Shown here piece by piece: positions 7,012 to 15,754 of a stretch of 64,000 nt of DNA. Source of the stretch: CAITZA01 sp937915285 (GTDB lineage: Bacteria > Desulfobacterota > Desulfomonilia > Desulfomonilales > Desulfomonilaceae); NCBI GenBank assembly GCA_036821825.1, contig DAISIV010000015.1, forward strand, positions 1 through 64,000, written 5' to 3'. The position numbers and the translations under genes are program-made. The first letter of the stretch is position 1. Every line of letters starts with the position of its first letter. A model generated the notes under the pieces. The model did no database searches, was not told the DNA's origin, and was given only the letters and a program-made list of their open reading frames with translations.

Positions 7012-8499
7012 CTATTGCTGTTTGATGGTCAAGGTCTCAAGGTCTTCTGACAACCACTTCAAAAAGCTACCATCTACTCGGAATACAGTGTTGGGATAAT
7101 CGCTCGGCTCGACCAGTACATTTACCGTTTGTGGAACGTCAAATTCGGCCTGGGTTTCTGGAACGACAGGCTCTGGCTGATCCTTGGGTTCCCCTGAAGC
7201 AGCGGTTGACTCTCCACCTGTTTTAAGATTCTGTTCTATTTCCGGCCATCCGATCTTTATGGATTTGAAATTGGTTGCCCCTTGTGCATTCAGCCTGATC
7301 TCAACCCTGGGTTGGGCCAAACCCAAATCATCCAGGGAATCCGGAATAGGGGCCAGCAGTGACACATAATTCAAGTCTCTCAATTTCCACAGTATGCCGG
7401 TGATGTTCCAGTCCTTAAGGGGGCCGATTTTTTCCGGCTGTTCGAGATGCCACTTCTTTTCATGAGATTTCGCGAGAATCCAGTTCCGTCCGGATATCGA
7501 AACTTCTATCCTGTCGACTTCAGAAGGAGTTATGCTGACGATTGACCTGTCCTGCAGGGAGTCAGGGTCAATCTTGAAATCCGTAATGGATGGATCATCA
7601 ATCACATACACATTTTTCGAATCATCCACCATGACGTAATCGCCCTTTTTGTCAGTGGAGTCTGGTTCCGGTTTTGTGTGCGCCCCCACGTAAAGGGTTT
7701 GTGAGATATCCTTTCCAAAAACCGATATCTTTTCGGTCGGTTTCTGAAATCCGTATTTTTCCAGATCGGTCTTCTCCTCATCCAGTATGTCAATGGCAGT
7801 GAGGTTGGAGAGTTTTCTCAGGAGGGTGCTGATTGCAACGTTTTTTACCTTGAACTGTTCTGGAGAAGTCATCTTCCATTGACCGACACCCTCTCGCCTG
7901 AATTCGTTCTGGACCCCGTTCCTGGAAATAATCACCCTGTCTATGTCGGATGGGGCAAAGGACATTATTGTCTTGTCACGAAGATCGAACAGACTTTTGT
8001 CGAGGGCGTTCTTGAGAGTATCTGCTACCAGAAACAGTCGTGGATCCTCGGACAACCTCATGTAATATGATGTCATGGAAGGATTCTGGGCCCCTATCAC
8101 AAACTCATAATGTCTGTTTTGATCCATTGTGACCTTGACTACAAGAACAGGATTGTCAAATCCGTACTCCGACCATTTTACTTCTTTTTCAATCACAGTT
8201 TTTTCCGGGGCAGCCTCCATAAGGGTCGCCATCAGCGTCCTGATAACATTTGCGTCGCCCATGGTTTTTAACGGTTCTGTTATCATCCAGTCTGAGGCGG
8301 GTTTGACCAATTCTACGGCCCCTTTTGCGTTACTGATGATAGTTATGCTGGATATCTTGTCCCGATCACCCGGGATGAATCTGGCGGCCTGGGTTTCCGC
8401 CAACTGCCTGTCCTGTTTATATCCGTGCTCGACCAAAAAAATGTAGGCCATGACAGCAGCCAGGATAATGACATATATGATCAGGCGAGATATTTTCAT
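7012..8499 (-). CDS. DUF4340 domain protein of a Gld-type ABC export operon
   Basis: 495 residues with one N-terminal membrane anchor (IYVIILAAVMAYIFLVEHGY) and a large extracytoplasmic part made of repeated units of the DUF4340 type: ITIISNAKGAVELVKPASDWMITEP, then VIISRNGVQNEFRREGVGQWKMTSP, then VEVSISGRNWILAKSHEKKWHLEQP. Each pairs a strand with a W-x(1-4)-P turn. DUF4340 genes typically stand last in operons encoding GldA/GldF/GldG-like proteins, as here. The gene starts 63 bases after gldG-like stops. The role, inferred, is a membrane-anchored accessory subunit acting at the outer face of the inner membrane. The exported substrate is unknown. It ends facing mnmG across a 114-base gap without a strong terminator. 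Confidence 0.85.
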   Translation of the reverse strand: MKISRLIIYVIILAAVMAYIFLVEHGYKQDRQLAETQAARFIPGDRDKISSITIISNAKGAVELVKPASDWMITEPLKTMGDANVIRTLMATLMEAAPEKTVIEKEVKWSEYGFDNPVLVVKVTMDQNRHYEFVIGAQNPSMTSYYMRLSEDPRLFLVADTLKNALDKSLFDLRDKTIMSFAPSDIDRVIISRNGVQNEFRREGVGQWKMTSPEQFKVKNVAISTLLRKLSNLTAIDILDEEKTDLEKYGFQKPTEKISVFGKDISQTLYVGAHTKPEPDSTDKKGDYVMVDDSKNVYVIDDPSITDFKIDPDSLQDRSIVSITPSEVDRIEVSISGRNWILAKSHEKKWHLEQPEKIGPLKDWNITGILWKLRDLNYVSLLAPIPDSLDDLGLAQPRVEIRLNAQGATNFKSIKIGWPEIEQNLKTGGESTAASGEPKDQPEPVVPETQAEFDVPQTVNVLVEPSDYPNTVFRVDGSFLKWLSEDLETLTIKQQ

Positions 8500-8562
8500 G
8501 CGATAAAGCTCTTTCAGTAAAATGTATTGATCAGGACACTTAAATGTCCAGAAATGATCTGT

Positions 8563-10074
8563 CTATACTGTTAAAGACTTTCGACGGTAAAAAAACACGG
8601 CCACGCCGACCATAATTACCGAGAGAGGGGTAAGTATTACCGGCACAACTAGAGCAACAAATGAATCGTAGGCTGTCAAAACTACCGGTTGCGCTTTCAG
8701 GGATTTAGGACGTATGGAAATCAGGTTCTCATCCTCAGCGAGCCATGAGACACTATTCATAAACAAATCCCCATTTCCCTGCAATTTAAAAAATTTGTTT
8801 GATGCAAACTGAGAACTCCCGAACACTACCAGCCTTGCCCTGACAGTCTTCTTTTCCTGGACAGCACTGGCAGAATCTTCACCCTTGACTTTGTTTTCAT
8901 TCTTGCCTTGAAACCCGACCACGTCCTCACCCGACTTCCTGGAACCATCCTCTGCCGAAACCTTGGGAGCGGGTTGATCCATAATCTGTGATATTGTTGA
9001 GACAGCCATCACGGGAATGGGACCCTTTTTCCCGAACTTCTCCTCAAATTCTGCAGACCCTGAGAGAAGTTGAGACTCTGAAATAGTCCACGACATCGGA
9101 CTGGTCGAAGCCAGTTCCATTGCGTTAGTGTTATCAGGAGCCTTTTCCGGTACACGCACTGACCTGGCCTGAGGGAAAAAAGAAGCCACGTCAAAGTTCT
9201 TCGTGATTGGGAATTGTGCGTAGGAGGTTATGACAGGCATAAGGTAATCTCCGCCGAGGGCCTGACTCATCCTGTCTACTACAATGTCATCTGTCAATTC
9301 AAAACCATACCTCCGGAGTTCTGTGGCGAGTTCCTTTGTCTGGAACGGATTGAGCATGACCAGCATGGCTCCTCCCCTGTGGAGATATTTTTCTATGGCT
9401 TTAAGCTCTTCCGGTAGCGGATCCGTTCTGGGGCCTGCCATAATTAACAATGAAGCGTCAGTTGGTACCTCCACGGACTGCATCAATATAAGTTCTTCAG
9501 TCCTGTAATTCTGTTTTTCTACGTGTTCCCTGGCTATGCTAAGGCCCAAGTTATCCGTGGACTTGATCGAAAGCTCTCCATGACCTTTCAGAAAATAGAC
9601 CTTTTTTACCTCATTTCTCTGCAATCTAATCATCGCATTGGTAAGGCTTTCCTCGTCAACATTTGTCAAACGCTCTGTTTTGTCACCTGACCTGACCAGA
9701 ACGGTCGGATAAGAGTCTACCCTGTTTTGCATGGCTATAGCTCTTTCCCTGTCTGGATCATAAAAACTGTAGCGAATTCCGTTCCATATATCCCTGTAGC
9801 GATCAAAGAGATCTGTAGCTGCGATGATTGAGCGCTGATCTTTTGCCTCGTAAAAGGCTAGGATCTCCACGGGCGTGTTTTGATCCCTGAATCCCTGAGT
9901 CACCTGGATGCTCTGGGAGGAAAGTGTATGCTGTTTTTCCTGGGTCAGGTCCCATCGCACAGGATTCTTTACCGATATATATTGAAACCCGATTATGATA
10001 GCCAGGAAAACAATGACACCCAGAATTGAGCTTCCCCCAAGGATGATTTTTGAGCCTTTGAATTTGTCTTTCAT
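8563..10074 (-). CDS. GldG-like ABC transporter auxiliary protein
   Basis: 503 residues with one transmembrane helix at each end (about 12-34, IILGGSSILGVIVFLAIIIG, and about 470-495, VALVVPVILTPLSVIMVGVAVFF). The extracytoplasmic body has the signatures of the GldG/ABC_transp_aux family: RWDLTQEKQHTLSSQS at the start, a thioredoxin-like strand pattern (VEILAFYEAKDQRS), VYFLKGHGELS, and LLIMAGPRTDPLPEELKAIEKYL with GGAMLVMLNP. In Flavobacterium GldG works with GldA and GldF; in other bacteria such operons occur without gliding, so no motility role is claimed. A Lys/Glu-rich low-complexity insertion lies around residues 375-405. It follows the permease gene with only three bases between stop and start, so the two are likely translationally coupled. 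Confidence 0.88.
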   Translation of the reverse strand: MKDKFKGSKIILGGSSILGVIVFLAIIIGFQYISVKNPVRWDLTQEKQHTLSSQSIQVTQGFRDQNTPVEILAFYEAKDQRSIIAATDLFDRYRDIWNGIRYSFYDPDRERAIAMQNRVDSYPTVLVRSGDKTERLTNVDEESLTNAMIRLQRNEVKKVYFLKGHGELSIKSTDNLGLSIAREHVEKQNYRTEELILMQSVEVPTDASLLIMAGPRTDPLPEELKAIEKYLHRGGAMLVMLNPFQTKELATELRRYGFELTDDIVVDRMSQALGGDYLMPVITSYAQFPITKNFDVASFFPQARSVRVPEKAPDNTNAMELASTSPMSWTISESQLLSGSAEFEEKFGKKGPIPVMAVSTISQIMDQPAPKVSAEDGSRKSGEDVVGFQGKNENKVKGEDSASAVQEKKTVRARLVVFGSSQFASNKFFKLQGNGDLFMNSVSWLAEDENLISIRPKSLKAQPVVLTAYDSFVALVVPVILTPLSVIMVGVAVFFYRRKSLTV

Positions 10075-10077
10075 TGA

Positions 10078-10848
10078 TTAGCCCCTCCAACGTAATGATT
10101 CCAGGGATCTCAGACACAGGAAGATGAAGAAAGCCGTAAAGAAGACGAAGAATCCCATATCCGGTAACGATAAAACCCCTTTGTGAAATGACTCAAGGCG
10201 TTCCAGGATCGACAACTGCTTGAGTATCAGACCCGGTGTTTGGCCCACAAAAGACGAAGTCCAGCTGATTATCCAGAACAATAGGGATAAACCAAATGTC
10301 ACGGTGGCCGAAATAATCTGGTTGTCGGTCATGAGCGAGACAAATATACCCATGCCTATAAAGGCTGCTCCCATCATTATCAACCCCAGGTACCCTGAGA
10401 TAAGGACTCCAAAGTCGACTTCGCCCAGCCTCATCAGGATGATCGGATAACTTATGGTCCCTATCAACATCGCCAAAAGTATCATTAGCGCTGCGCAGAA
10501 TTTGCCCATGACCGCGGAGAAATCGGATATCGGATAGGTTAGTAATAGTTCAATAGCCCCTGTCTTCTTCTCCTCCGAAAAGAGTCGCATGGTCAACAGC
10601 GGCATCAAAAAAAGCAAAACTATGCTCATATTCTGGGTGAGAGGCCGGATGACAACATCAGTGAGGTTGATGCGTTGAGTTATCATGGGATCATTTGCAG
10701 CCTGAAGCGATATGAGGCTCATGACTGAAAGATTGGCCCAGAAGAAGAAACCTGCAATTACCAGAAACATGGCTATGACGCAGTATGCGATAGGAGAAAC
10801 AAAGTAGTTGGCCATCTCTTTTCTAAACACCGCCCAAAATCCAGACAT
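10078..10848 (-). CDS. ABC-2 type permease (GldF-like)
   Basis: 256 residues with about six hydrophobic segments, starting MSGFWAVFRKEMANYFVSPI, the usual opening of GldF-type permeases (an amphipathic FRKE-x-YF helix before TM1). The segment LLTMRLFSEEKKTGAIELLLTYP is the cytosolic coupling motif conserved in these ABC-2 permeases. The ATG follows immediately after the TAA of the ATP-binding gene (no spacer), showing one operon. It should form the channel of the exporter driven by the adjacent ATPase. The substrate cannot be told from the sequence. Confidence 0.92.
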   Translation of the reverse strand: MSGFWAVFRKEMANYFVSPIAYCVIAMFLVIAGFFFWANLSVMSLISLQAANDPMITQRINLTDVVIRPLTQNMSIVLLFLMPLLTMRLFSEEKKTGAIELLLTYPISDFSAVMGKFCAALMILLAMLIGTISYPIILMRLGEVDFGVLISGYLGLIMMGAAFIGMGIFVSLMTDNQIISATVTFGLSLLFWIISWTSSFVGQTPGLILKQLSILERLESFHKGVLSLPDMGFFVFFTAFFIFLCLRSLESLRWRG

Positions 10849-11832
10849 TTAGGCAACCTCTTCTTTCTGGTTTTCTTCGGTCGATAGCGGATCGCCTGTT
10901 TCCTCTGTTATCAGGTCTATGAAAACGTCCTCGAGGGTGAAATCGATTGCCCTGATTTCCAGGAGATCCCATCCCTTGGCTACAACAATTCTCGCTATTT
11001 CTGACCTGACTTCCTGACCAGGCTCTGATTCTACAATCACCGAGGAAATTCCGTCCTGGCCTGAAGGCGAAGGGTGGACCGACAGAACCCCTGGAGCCAT
11101 ACTGACAACATTTCTCAAGTCCCTTTCAGTGGCCCGGGCTGAAACACCGCATCTCAAGGATTTACCTTTGGCCGCCATCAGGTTTGCCGGGGTATCCTCA
11201 GCCACGAGAGATCCCTTGTTTATAATTATAACCCGGTCACATATCTGGCTCACTTCCGGAAGTATGTGGGTGGAAAGAATGACGGTCTTATCCTTGGAAA
11301 GACCCTTAATGAGACTGCGTATTTCCCTTATCTGACGGGGGTCAAGCCCAATGGTCGGCTCATCCAGGATTATTATCGGGGGATCTCCAATCAAGGCCTG
11401 AGCTAACCCAAGCCTTTGACGATATCCCTTTGAAAGCCATTTCACTATCTTGCCAAGGACATCGTTCAGACCGACTGATTCAGCTACCCGTCCAATCTCA
11501 TGGGCTATTTTGCCTGCAGCCACCCCCTTGGCCCTGCAAACGAATTCAAGATAGCCACGGACCCGCATCCAGTCGTAAAGTGGAACATTCTCTGGCAAAT
11601 AACCCAGCTTGCGCCGAATCCTTAACGAATCCGAACCAACATCCATGCCGAGAATCCTCACGGTACCGGAACTCGGAGGCGAATAACATGTCAATATTCT
11701 CATAGTGGTGGTCTTGCCGGCTCCGTTAGGACCCAGAAAACCCACCACAGAACCCGTCTGCACCGTGAAGCTTATGTCTTTGATAGCGGACAGACGACCG
11801 TAATATTTGGTCAATCCCTGGACCTCAATCAT
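10849..11832 (-). CDS. ABC transporter ATP-binding protein (GldA-like)
   Basis: 327 residues. Walker A GPNGAGKTTT (about residues 34-43), signature LSKGYRQRLGLAQAL, Walker B IIILDEPTIGLDP and the switch histidine in ILSTHILPE are all present, so the ATPase should be active. The C-terminal 90 residues form the extra domain typical of ABC-2 export ATPases and end in the operon's first coupling point. GGAGGTCGAC precedes the ATG. It is the first gene of a four-gene minus-strand operon (ATPase, permease, GldG-like, DUF4340). The region upstream (11833-12004) is very AT-rich and also carries the promoter of the divergent TPR gene. Confidence 0.94.
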   Translation of the reverse strand: MIEVQGLTKYYGRLSAIKDISFTVQTGSVVGFLGPNGAGKTTTMRILTCYSPPSSGTVRILGMDVGSDSLRIRRKLGYLPENVPLYDWMRVRGYLEFVCRAKGVAAGKIAHEIGRVAESVGLNDVLGKIVKWLSKGYRQRLGLAQALIGDPPIIILDEPTIGLDPRQIREIRSLIKGLSKDKTVILSTHILPEVSQICDRVIIINKGSLVAEDTPANLMAAKGKSLRCGVSARATERDLRNVVSMAPGVLSVHPSPSGQDGISSVIVESEPGQEVRSEIARIVVAKGWDLLEIRAIDFTLEDVFIDLITEETGDPLSTEENQKEEVA

Positions 11833-12004
11833 GTCGACCTCCTAAGAACGATGTATCTAAAAGAGCCGTTTTACTAATCTGGTCCTATTTGTCAAGCTCA
11901 GATATAAACATACCAAGATTGGTTCATTATCTGTATAACATTAAAAAAATAATTAATATTTATTTTTAATATATTGATATCTAATGTTTATTATCTAAGT
12001 TGTA

Positions 12005-12033
12005 TTGACCTTAATATTACAGCATGATATAAA
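12005..12033 (+). promoter_or_regulatory. Sigma-70-type promoter for the TPR gene
   Basis: TTGACC (12005-12010), a 17-base spacer, then TATAAA (12028-12033), which is close to consensus with ideal spacing. Transcription would start near 12040, about 50 bases before the ATG at 12092. The flanking DNA (11935-12005) is exceptionally AT-rich. Confidence 0.65.
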
Positions 12034-12091
12034 TATTAGGTAGAGTTTAAGTTATATTATCTTTATCCTACGACTGCAGGTGGTCCTGGAA

Positions 12092-13525
12092 ATGAAGAAC
12101 AGATCGAACGACACGGCATTTTACAGAAGATTCCTAGCGATTTTGTTTTTAGTGTGCGCTTTTTTCTCAATAGTCGGCCCCGGGGTCTTGCTGGCAGATC
12201 AGTCGCCTACTGTCCTGGCGGAAAATGCCTTTTTCAGAGGTAGCCATTTGTTGTCGCGCGATAACATAGCAGAGGCGCTACCGGCTTTGGAAGAAGCAGT
12301 AAAGCTTGATCCATCGGTAAGCAAGTATCGTCGGGTTCTTGCGATCGCGTATAACAATCAGGGTATCAAACTTGCCAAGATGGGGCAACCGTTGGAGGGA
12401 TTGAGATCAATAGAGAAGGCGATTTCAATCGAGCCGACGGATTCGGAACTGCGTGGCAATTTCGTCAGCGCCATATTGCAGGCAGTTGCGGGTCAGAGTG
12501 ACAAGCTGAAAGTTCAGGACAAGATATATTATGTTCAAAAGATATTGGATTCTGACCCCGAGAATGTCTCCGCCAAGAAAGCCATGGCTGCCTTCCTCAA
12601 CAATCAGGGTGTCAGCGATTCTCAGGGAACAATAGGCGCCCACGAGATTGAGGCATTGAATTCGGCGCTGGAAATGGACCCGAACAATCTGAAAATCAAG
12701 AAGAACCTTGGCATGGTTTACTACAACATGGCTTTGCAGAAGGGGAAAGAGAATTCATTTGAGGAGCAGATAGAGTTGCTTCGCAAGGCTGACACCTATG
12801 TTCCGAAGGATGGCGTAATCCGGGACAGTCTAGGCCGGGCCCTTTCCAATCTGGCGGTCATAAAGGGCAAGCAGGGAAAGACGGATGAACAGATCGCTCT
12901 TCTTAAAGAGTCTTTAGAAATGTTGCCGAACGATTCGATTGTGAAGAAAAACCTAGCGGCGGCGTATAACAACCAGGCTATAAACACTCCGGGAATGAAG
13001 CATGCCGACAGACTCGCCCTTCTTGATGCCGCCCTGAAGCTTGATCCAAAAAACCAGACAACACTTGGTAATATTTCGACAACTCTGCTCAAGCAGGCTG
13101 TTGATGAATTCAAATCCGGCGGATCATCCAAGGCAATATCGTTGCTTGAGAGAGCAATCAAGACCGATCCTTCCAATAAGGCTGCCCAGTCAAACCTTGC
13201 GGTTGTTTACCACAATGAGGCGGTTAAAAAGGGGGGGGAAGGCAAATATGACGAAGAAATACAGCTTCTTAACAAGGCATTGAGTCTTGCGGGGTCTAAC
13301 AAAACCATAAAGTCCGATTTGGCTTTAGCCTACAATGACCAGGCTGTGACGGCAGGGAAAAAGGGTGATCACAAGCAGGAACTCAATCTCTTAATGAAAG
13401 CGTCGAAGCTTGATGCCGAAAACCCCGTCATCAAGGAGAACCTCCAGAAGGTGAAGCAGCGTGAAGTGACAAAAGATAAAAAGCCCGAGACAGGCGCCAC
13501 GTCCAAAAAGAAGCAGGACAGTTGA
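12092..13525 (+). CDS. Exported tetratricopeptide-repeat protein
   Basis: 477 residues from the ATG at 12092 (AGGTGG eight bases upstream; an in-frame GTG at 12080 is less likely). A long N-terminal signal/anchor (RRFLAILFLVCAFFSIVGPGVLLA) is followed by at least seven degenerate TPR units of 50-60 residues. Each contains a YNNQA or YHNEA helix and a closing LDP/DP-N turn (for example AIAYNNQGIKLAKMG, AVVYHNEAVKKGG, ALAYNDQAVTAGKKGD). The alternating spacing suggests a 34-residue TPR plus a linker helix. The C-terminus is Lys-rich. TPR proteins scaffold protein complexes; this one would do so in the periplasm or at the inner membrane. The partner is unknown. The neighbours spmA-spmB follow after 67 bases. 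Confidence 0.82.
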   Translation: MKNRSNDTAFYRRFLAILFLVCAFFSIVGPGVLLADQSPTVLAENAFFRGSHLLSRDNIAEALPALEEAVKLDPSVSKYRRVLAIAYNNQGIKLAKMGQPLEGLRSIEKAISIEPTDSELRGNFVSAILQAVAGQSDKLKVQDKIYYVQKILDSDPENVSAKKAMAAFLNNQGVSDSQGTIGAHEIEALNSALEMDPNNLKIKKNLGMVYYNMALQKGKENSFEEQIELLRKADTYVPKDGVIRDSLGRALSNLAVIKGKQGKTDEQIALLKESLEMLPNDSIVKKNLAAAYNNQAINTPGMKHADRLALLDAALKLDPKNQTTLGNISTTLLKQAVDEFKSGGSSKAISLLERAIKTDPSNKAAQSNLAVVYHNEAVKKGGEGKYDEEIQLLNKALSLAGSNKTIKSDLALAYNDQAVTAGKKGDHKQELNLLMKASKLDAENPVIKENLQKVKQREVTKDKKPETGATSKKKQDS

Positions 13526-13592
13526 TGTGATTGTGCAGGTTTTTGTGAGCGCTACAAGTAGGGTTTAGCTCGGTTGGTGAAAAGCAAACGTC

Positions 13593-14180
13593 ATGATGAA
13601 CACGATATGGTTGGCTTTAATAGTTGGATCTGTTTTAATCGGGGTGTTTTCCAGCAACATAAACGCCGTGGCAAATTCGGTAGCGACTAGCGCTTCAGAA
13701 GCGTTCAGGATTTCCCTGGGACTTACCGGGGTGATGTGTTTATGGTTAGGGATAATGAAGATTGCTGAGAAAAGCGGGCTTGTCGAAAAGTTCAGTTCAG
13801 TTATATCGCCTCTTTTAAGGTTGGTATTCCCGGCTATTCCAAAAGGACATCCTGCTCTCGGAAGCATTTCGATGAACTTTGTGGCAAATATGCTGGGACT
13901 CAGTAATGCCGCCACGCCTCTGGGAATCAAGGCGATGCATGATCTTCAGACGCTAAACGATGATAAAACTGTGGCGTCTGATTCCATGTGTATGTTTCTG
14001 GCTCTCAATACCTCCAGCCTGCAATTGATACCAGCCACCGCCATAGCGATGCTGGCTGCCGGTGGTTCATCCAGCGCTACAAGCATAACCTTGCCAGCGT
14101 TGCTGGCTACAACCGCATCCACATTGGCAGCTTTTTTCGCTGCCAGAATGCTGGCCAGATTTAGCCGCTCCAGGAAATGA
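13593..14180 (+). CDS. spmA: Spore maturation protein A-like membrane protein (nucleoside-recognition/Gate fold)
   Basis: 195 residues, strongly hydrophobic with about four membrane helices. The segment HPALGSISMNFVANMLGLSNAATPLGIKAM is the family hallmark of SpmA, with the ALNTSS-x-QLIPAT element following. In Bacillus, SpmA and SpmB affect spore core dehydration; homologues are widespread in non-spore-forming bacteria, where the role is not established, and nothing else here suggests sporulation. The start is the ATG at 13593, or the second ATG at 13596; neither has a strong Shine-Dalgarno. spmB follows 22 bases later. Confidence 0.9.
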   Translation: MMNTIWLALIVGSVLIGVFSSNINAVANSVATSASEAFRISLGLTGVMCLWLGIMKIAEKSGLVEKFSSVISPLLRLVFPAIPKGHPALGSISMNFVANMLGLSNAATPLGIKAMHDLQTLNDDKTVASDSMCMFLALNTSSLQLIPATAIAMLAAGGSSSATSITLPALLATTASTLAAFFAARMLARFSRSRK

Positions 14181-14202
14181 TTGTCTCCTGATAGGAATTT
14201 CA

Positions 14203-14739
14203 GTGACTGATGTATCTTCAACCATTTCCAGCCTCCTGTTTCTGTTGATCCTCGGGGGAATACCCCTGTACGGTTATGTAAAGGGGGTTGCGGTATATGA
14301 GGCTTTTGTCGAAGGTTCAAAAGAAGGCTTTGATACCGCAGTGAGAATAATACCGTACCTGGTGGCTATCCTGGTAGCCGTTGGCATGTTCAGGGCATCT
14401 GGAACCATAAATTACATCTCGGGGATGATACCCGAATCTATCAGATCTTTCGGTCTGACCCCTGAGATTCTAACAATTGGATTAGTAAGACCCCTATCGG
14501 GAAGCGCCTCACTCGGAATGCTAGGGGAAATAATCACCACCTATGGCGCTGATTCTTATCAGGCAGTCCTAGGATCCGTTATCATAGGCAGCTCTGAGAC
14601 GACATTCTATGTGGCTGCTGTTTATTTTGGGGCAATATCAATCTCGAAGATGCGCTATGCAATAACGGCCGGACTCATCGCCGACGCTGTTGGTTTCATG
14701 GCGTCTGTAACGGTTTGTTATATCCTGTTCAACAGATAG
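14203..14739 (+). CDS. spmB: Spore maturation protein B-like membrane protein
   Basis: 178 residues from a GTG at 14203 with AGGA eight bases upstream. It begins with a membrane helix (SLLFLLILGGIPLYGYVKGV), then VYEAFVEGSKEGFDTAVRIIPYLVAIL, which is diagnostic for SpmB, then RPLSGSASLGM and a final GSSETTFYVAAVYFGA block. It forms a pair with spmA, as in most genomes, and both probably sit in the inner membrane as one complex. Function outside spore formers is unknown. Its last 22 bases overlap a possible decayed small gene on the other strand. Confidence 0.9.
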   Translation: MTDVSSTISSLLFLLILGGIPLYGYVKGVAVYEAFVEGSKEGFDTAVRIIPYLVAILVAVGMFRASGTINYISGMIPESIRSFGLTPEILTIGLVRPLSGSASLGMLGEIITTYGADSYQAVLGSVIIGSSETTFYVAAVYFGAISISKMRYAITAGLIADAVGFMASVTVCYILFNR

Positions 14740-14928
14740 GCTGAATATCTTCTGAATGATTGTGGTCCTTCCAACGTAACGTTTAGCCGGCGCTTTTCGA
14801 CATATTTGCCGAATTCTTCTTCAATTATTTCAGATCCTTTTTGCATATTTGCCATATCGGCGCTCAAATCAGCACTCTTAAACCTCTGCCGATTCGGAAA
14901 GGTCGGTGGAAACGATATCCTTCTCCAT
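14718..14928 (-). pseudogene. Possible frameshifted small gene opposite the spmB end
   Basis: On the minus strand GAAGGAGAATAGCTTC precedes an ATG at 14928 that opens MEKDIVSTDLSESAEV and stops at 14878. A neighbouring frame continues seamlessly as FKSADLSADMANMQKGSE, IIEEEFGKYVEKRRLN and on to a stop at 14718. Joined by one shift near 14880-14885 these give about 70 residues with sensible helical, acidic composition. Either this is a degraded gene, a sequencing error, or coincidence. I recognise no family. Confidence 0.25.
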
Positions 14929-15149
14929 GAAGCTATTCTCCTTCAAACAACGAAAGAATTTACCGCTTCTTTTCATTTTTGGATCACAAAATCTTGACCA
15001 GGTCCCCCAACTGTAGTAATGTTTATCTAATATTAATTACTATATAGTAACATGGGCGAGCATGGAATTTGTCACTATTATACGATATTAGAGGTTCGAA
15101 GCTTCAATAAAGGCCTTTAGTCGAAGTATCAACTGTAAAGGAGGACATG
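14740..15149. other. Intergenic region upstream of rubrerythrin
   Basis: About 410 bases. The first half may hold the decayed small gene described at 14718-14928. The second half is AT-rich and should contain the rubrerythrin promoter and the palindrome at 15037-15050. No RNA gene recognised. Confidence 0.5.
15037..15050. promoter_or_regulatory. Perfect palindrome TTACTATATAGTAA upstream of rubrerythrin
   Basis: A 14-base perfect dyad lying about 100 bases before the rubrerythrin ATG. It is a plausible operator for an oxidative-stress repressor or similar; it does not match the PerR or Fur box closely enough to name the regulator. Confidence 0.4.
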
Positions 15150-15671
15150 ATGAGCAAGACAGAGGAGAACATCAAGGCTGCATTTGCCGGTGAGTCTCAA
15201 GCACGCAACAAGTATACCTTTTTCGCGGAAATCGCCCGAAAGGAAGGCTATCACTATATCGCAAAAATATTTGAGGAGACGGCATTCAATGAAATGCAGC
15301 ACGCCAGAGATCATCTCTTGATGCTCAACGGCCTGGGTGACACTACTGCCAATCTTAAAGAGGCTATAGGTGGTGAGCACTACGAGACCGTTGATATGTA
15401 TCCTGGTTTTGCAAAAGATGCTGAAGAGGAAGGACAATCTGAAGCAGCCATACTATTCAAACAGATTGGAAAAATAGAAGCCCATCACAGGGAAAGATAT
15501 AAAAGACTACTGGCGTTGGTAGAGAACGGCAGCGTATTCAAGAGAGATCAGCCGATAAAATGGAAATGCAGCGTATGCGGTTACACTATGGAAGGTACCG
15601 AGCCTCCTCCGAAGTGCCCAGCTTGCAAGAATTCCAGGGAATACTATGAACCGGCTAGTTTGGACCTCTGA
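15150..15671 (+). CDS. Rubrerythrin
   Basis: Rubrerythrin reduces hydrogen peroxide in anaerobes using electrons passed through its rubredoxin domain. The di-iron four-helix bundle shows E-x-Q-A-R (GESQARNKY), E-x(2)-H (FNEMQHARDH), GGEHYE and the second-pair segment KIEAHHRERY. The C-terminal rubredoxin-like domain has CSVCGY and CPACKN. The ATG at 15150 is preferred over the adjacent one at 15147 because AAAGGAGG then sits five bases away. It is followed 83 bases later by a rubredoxin-glutamate synthase fusion, which may share its electron-transfer theme. This copy is clearly diverged from the rubrerythrin at 57749. Confidence 0.95.
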   Translation: MSKTEENIKAAFAGESQARNKYTFFAEIARKEGYHYIAKIFEETAFNEMQHARDHLLMLNGLGDTTANLKEAIGGEHYETVDMYPGFAKDAEEEGQSEAAILFKQIGKIEAHHRERYKRLLALVENGSVFKRDQPIKWKCSVCGYTMEGTEPPPKCPACKNSREYYEPASLDL

Positions 15672-15754
15672 TATTGCCAAAAATTGAGAACTGGACATCA
15701 GGTTAGCAGGCTTATTGTGAACCTGATGTCTCTGGAATTACCGGGAGGAGCGTC

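Noticed and set aside
12425..13176. Minus-strand frames opposite the TPR gene
   Set aside because: They mirror the codon pattern of a clear plus-strand protein and have no independent motif.
13593..14739. Evidence of sporulation from spmA-spmB
   Set aside because: The pair is widespread in non-spore-forming bacteria and no other sporulation gene is present here.
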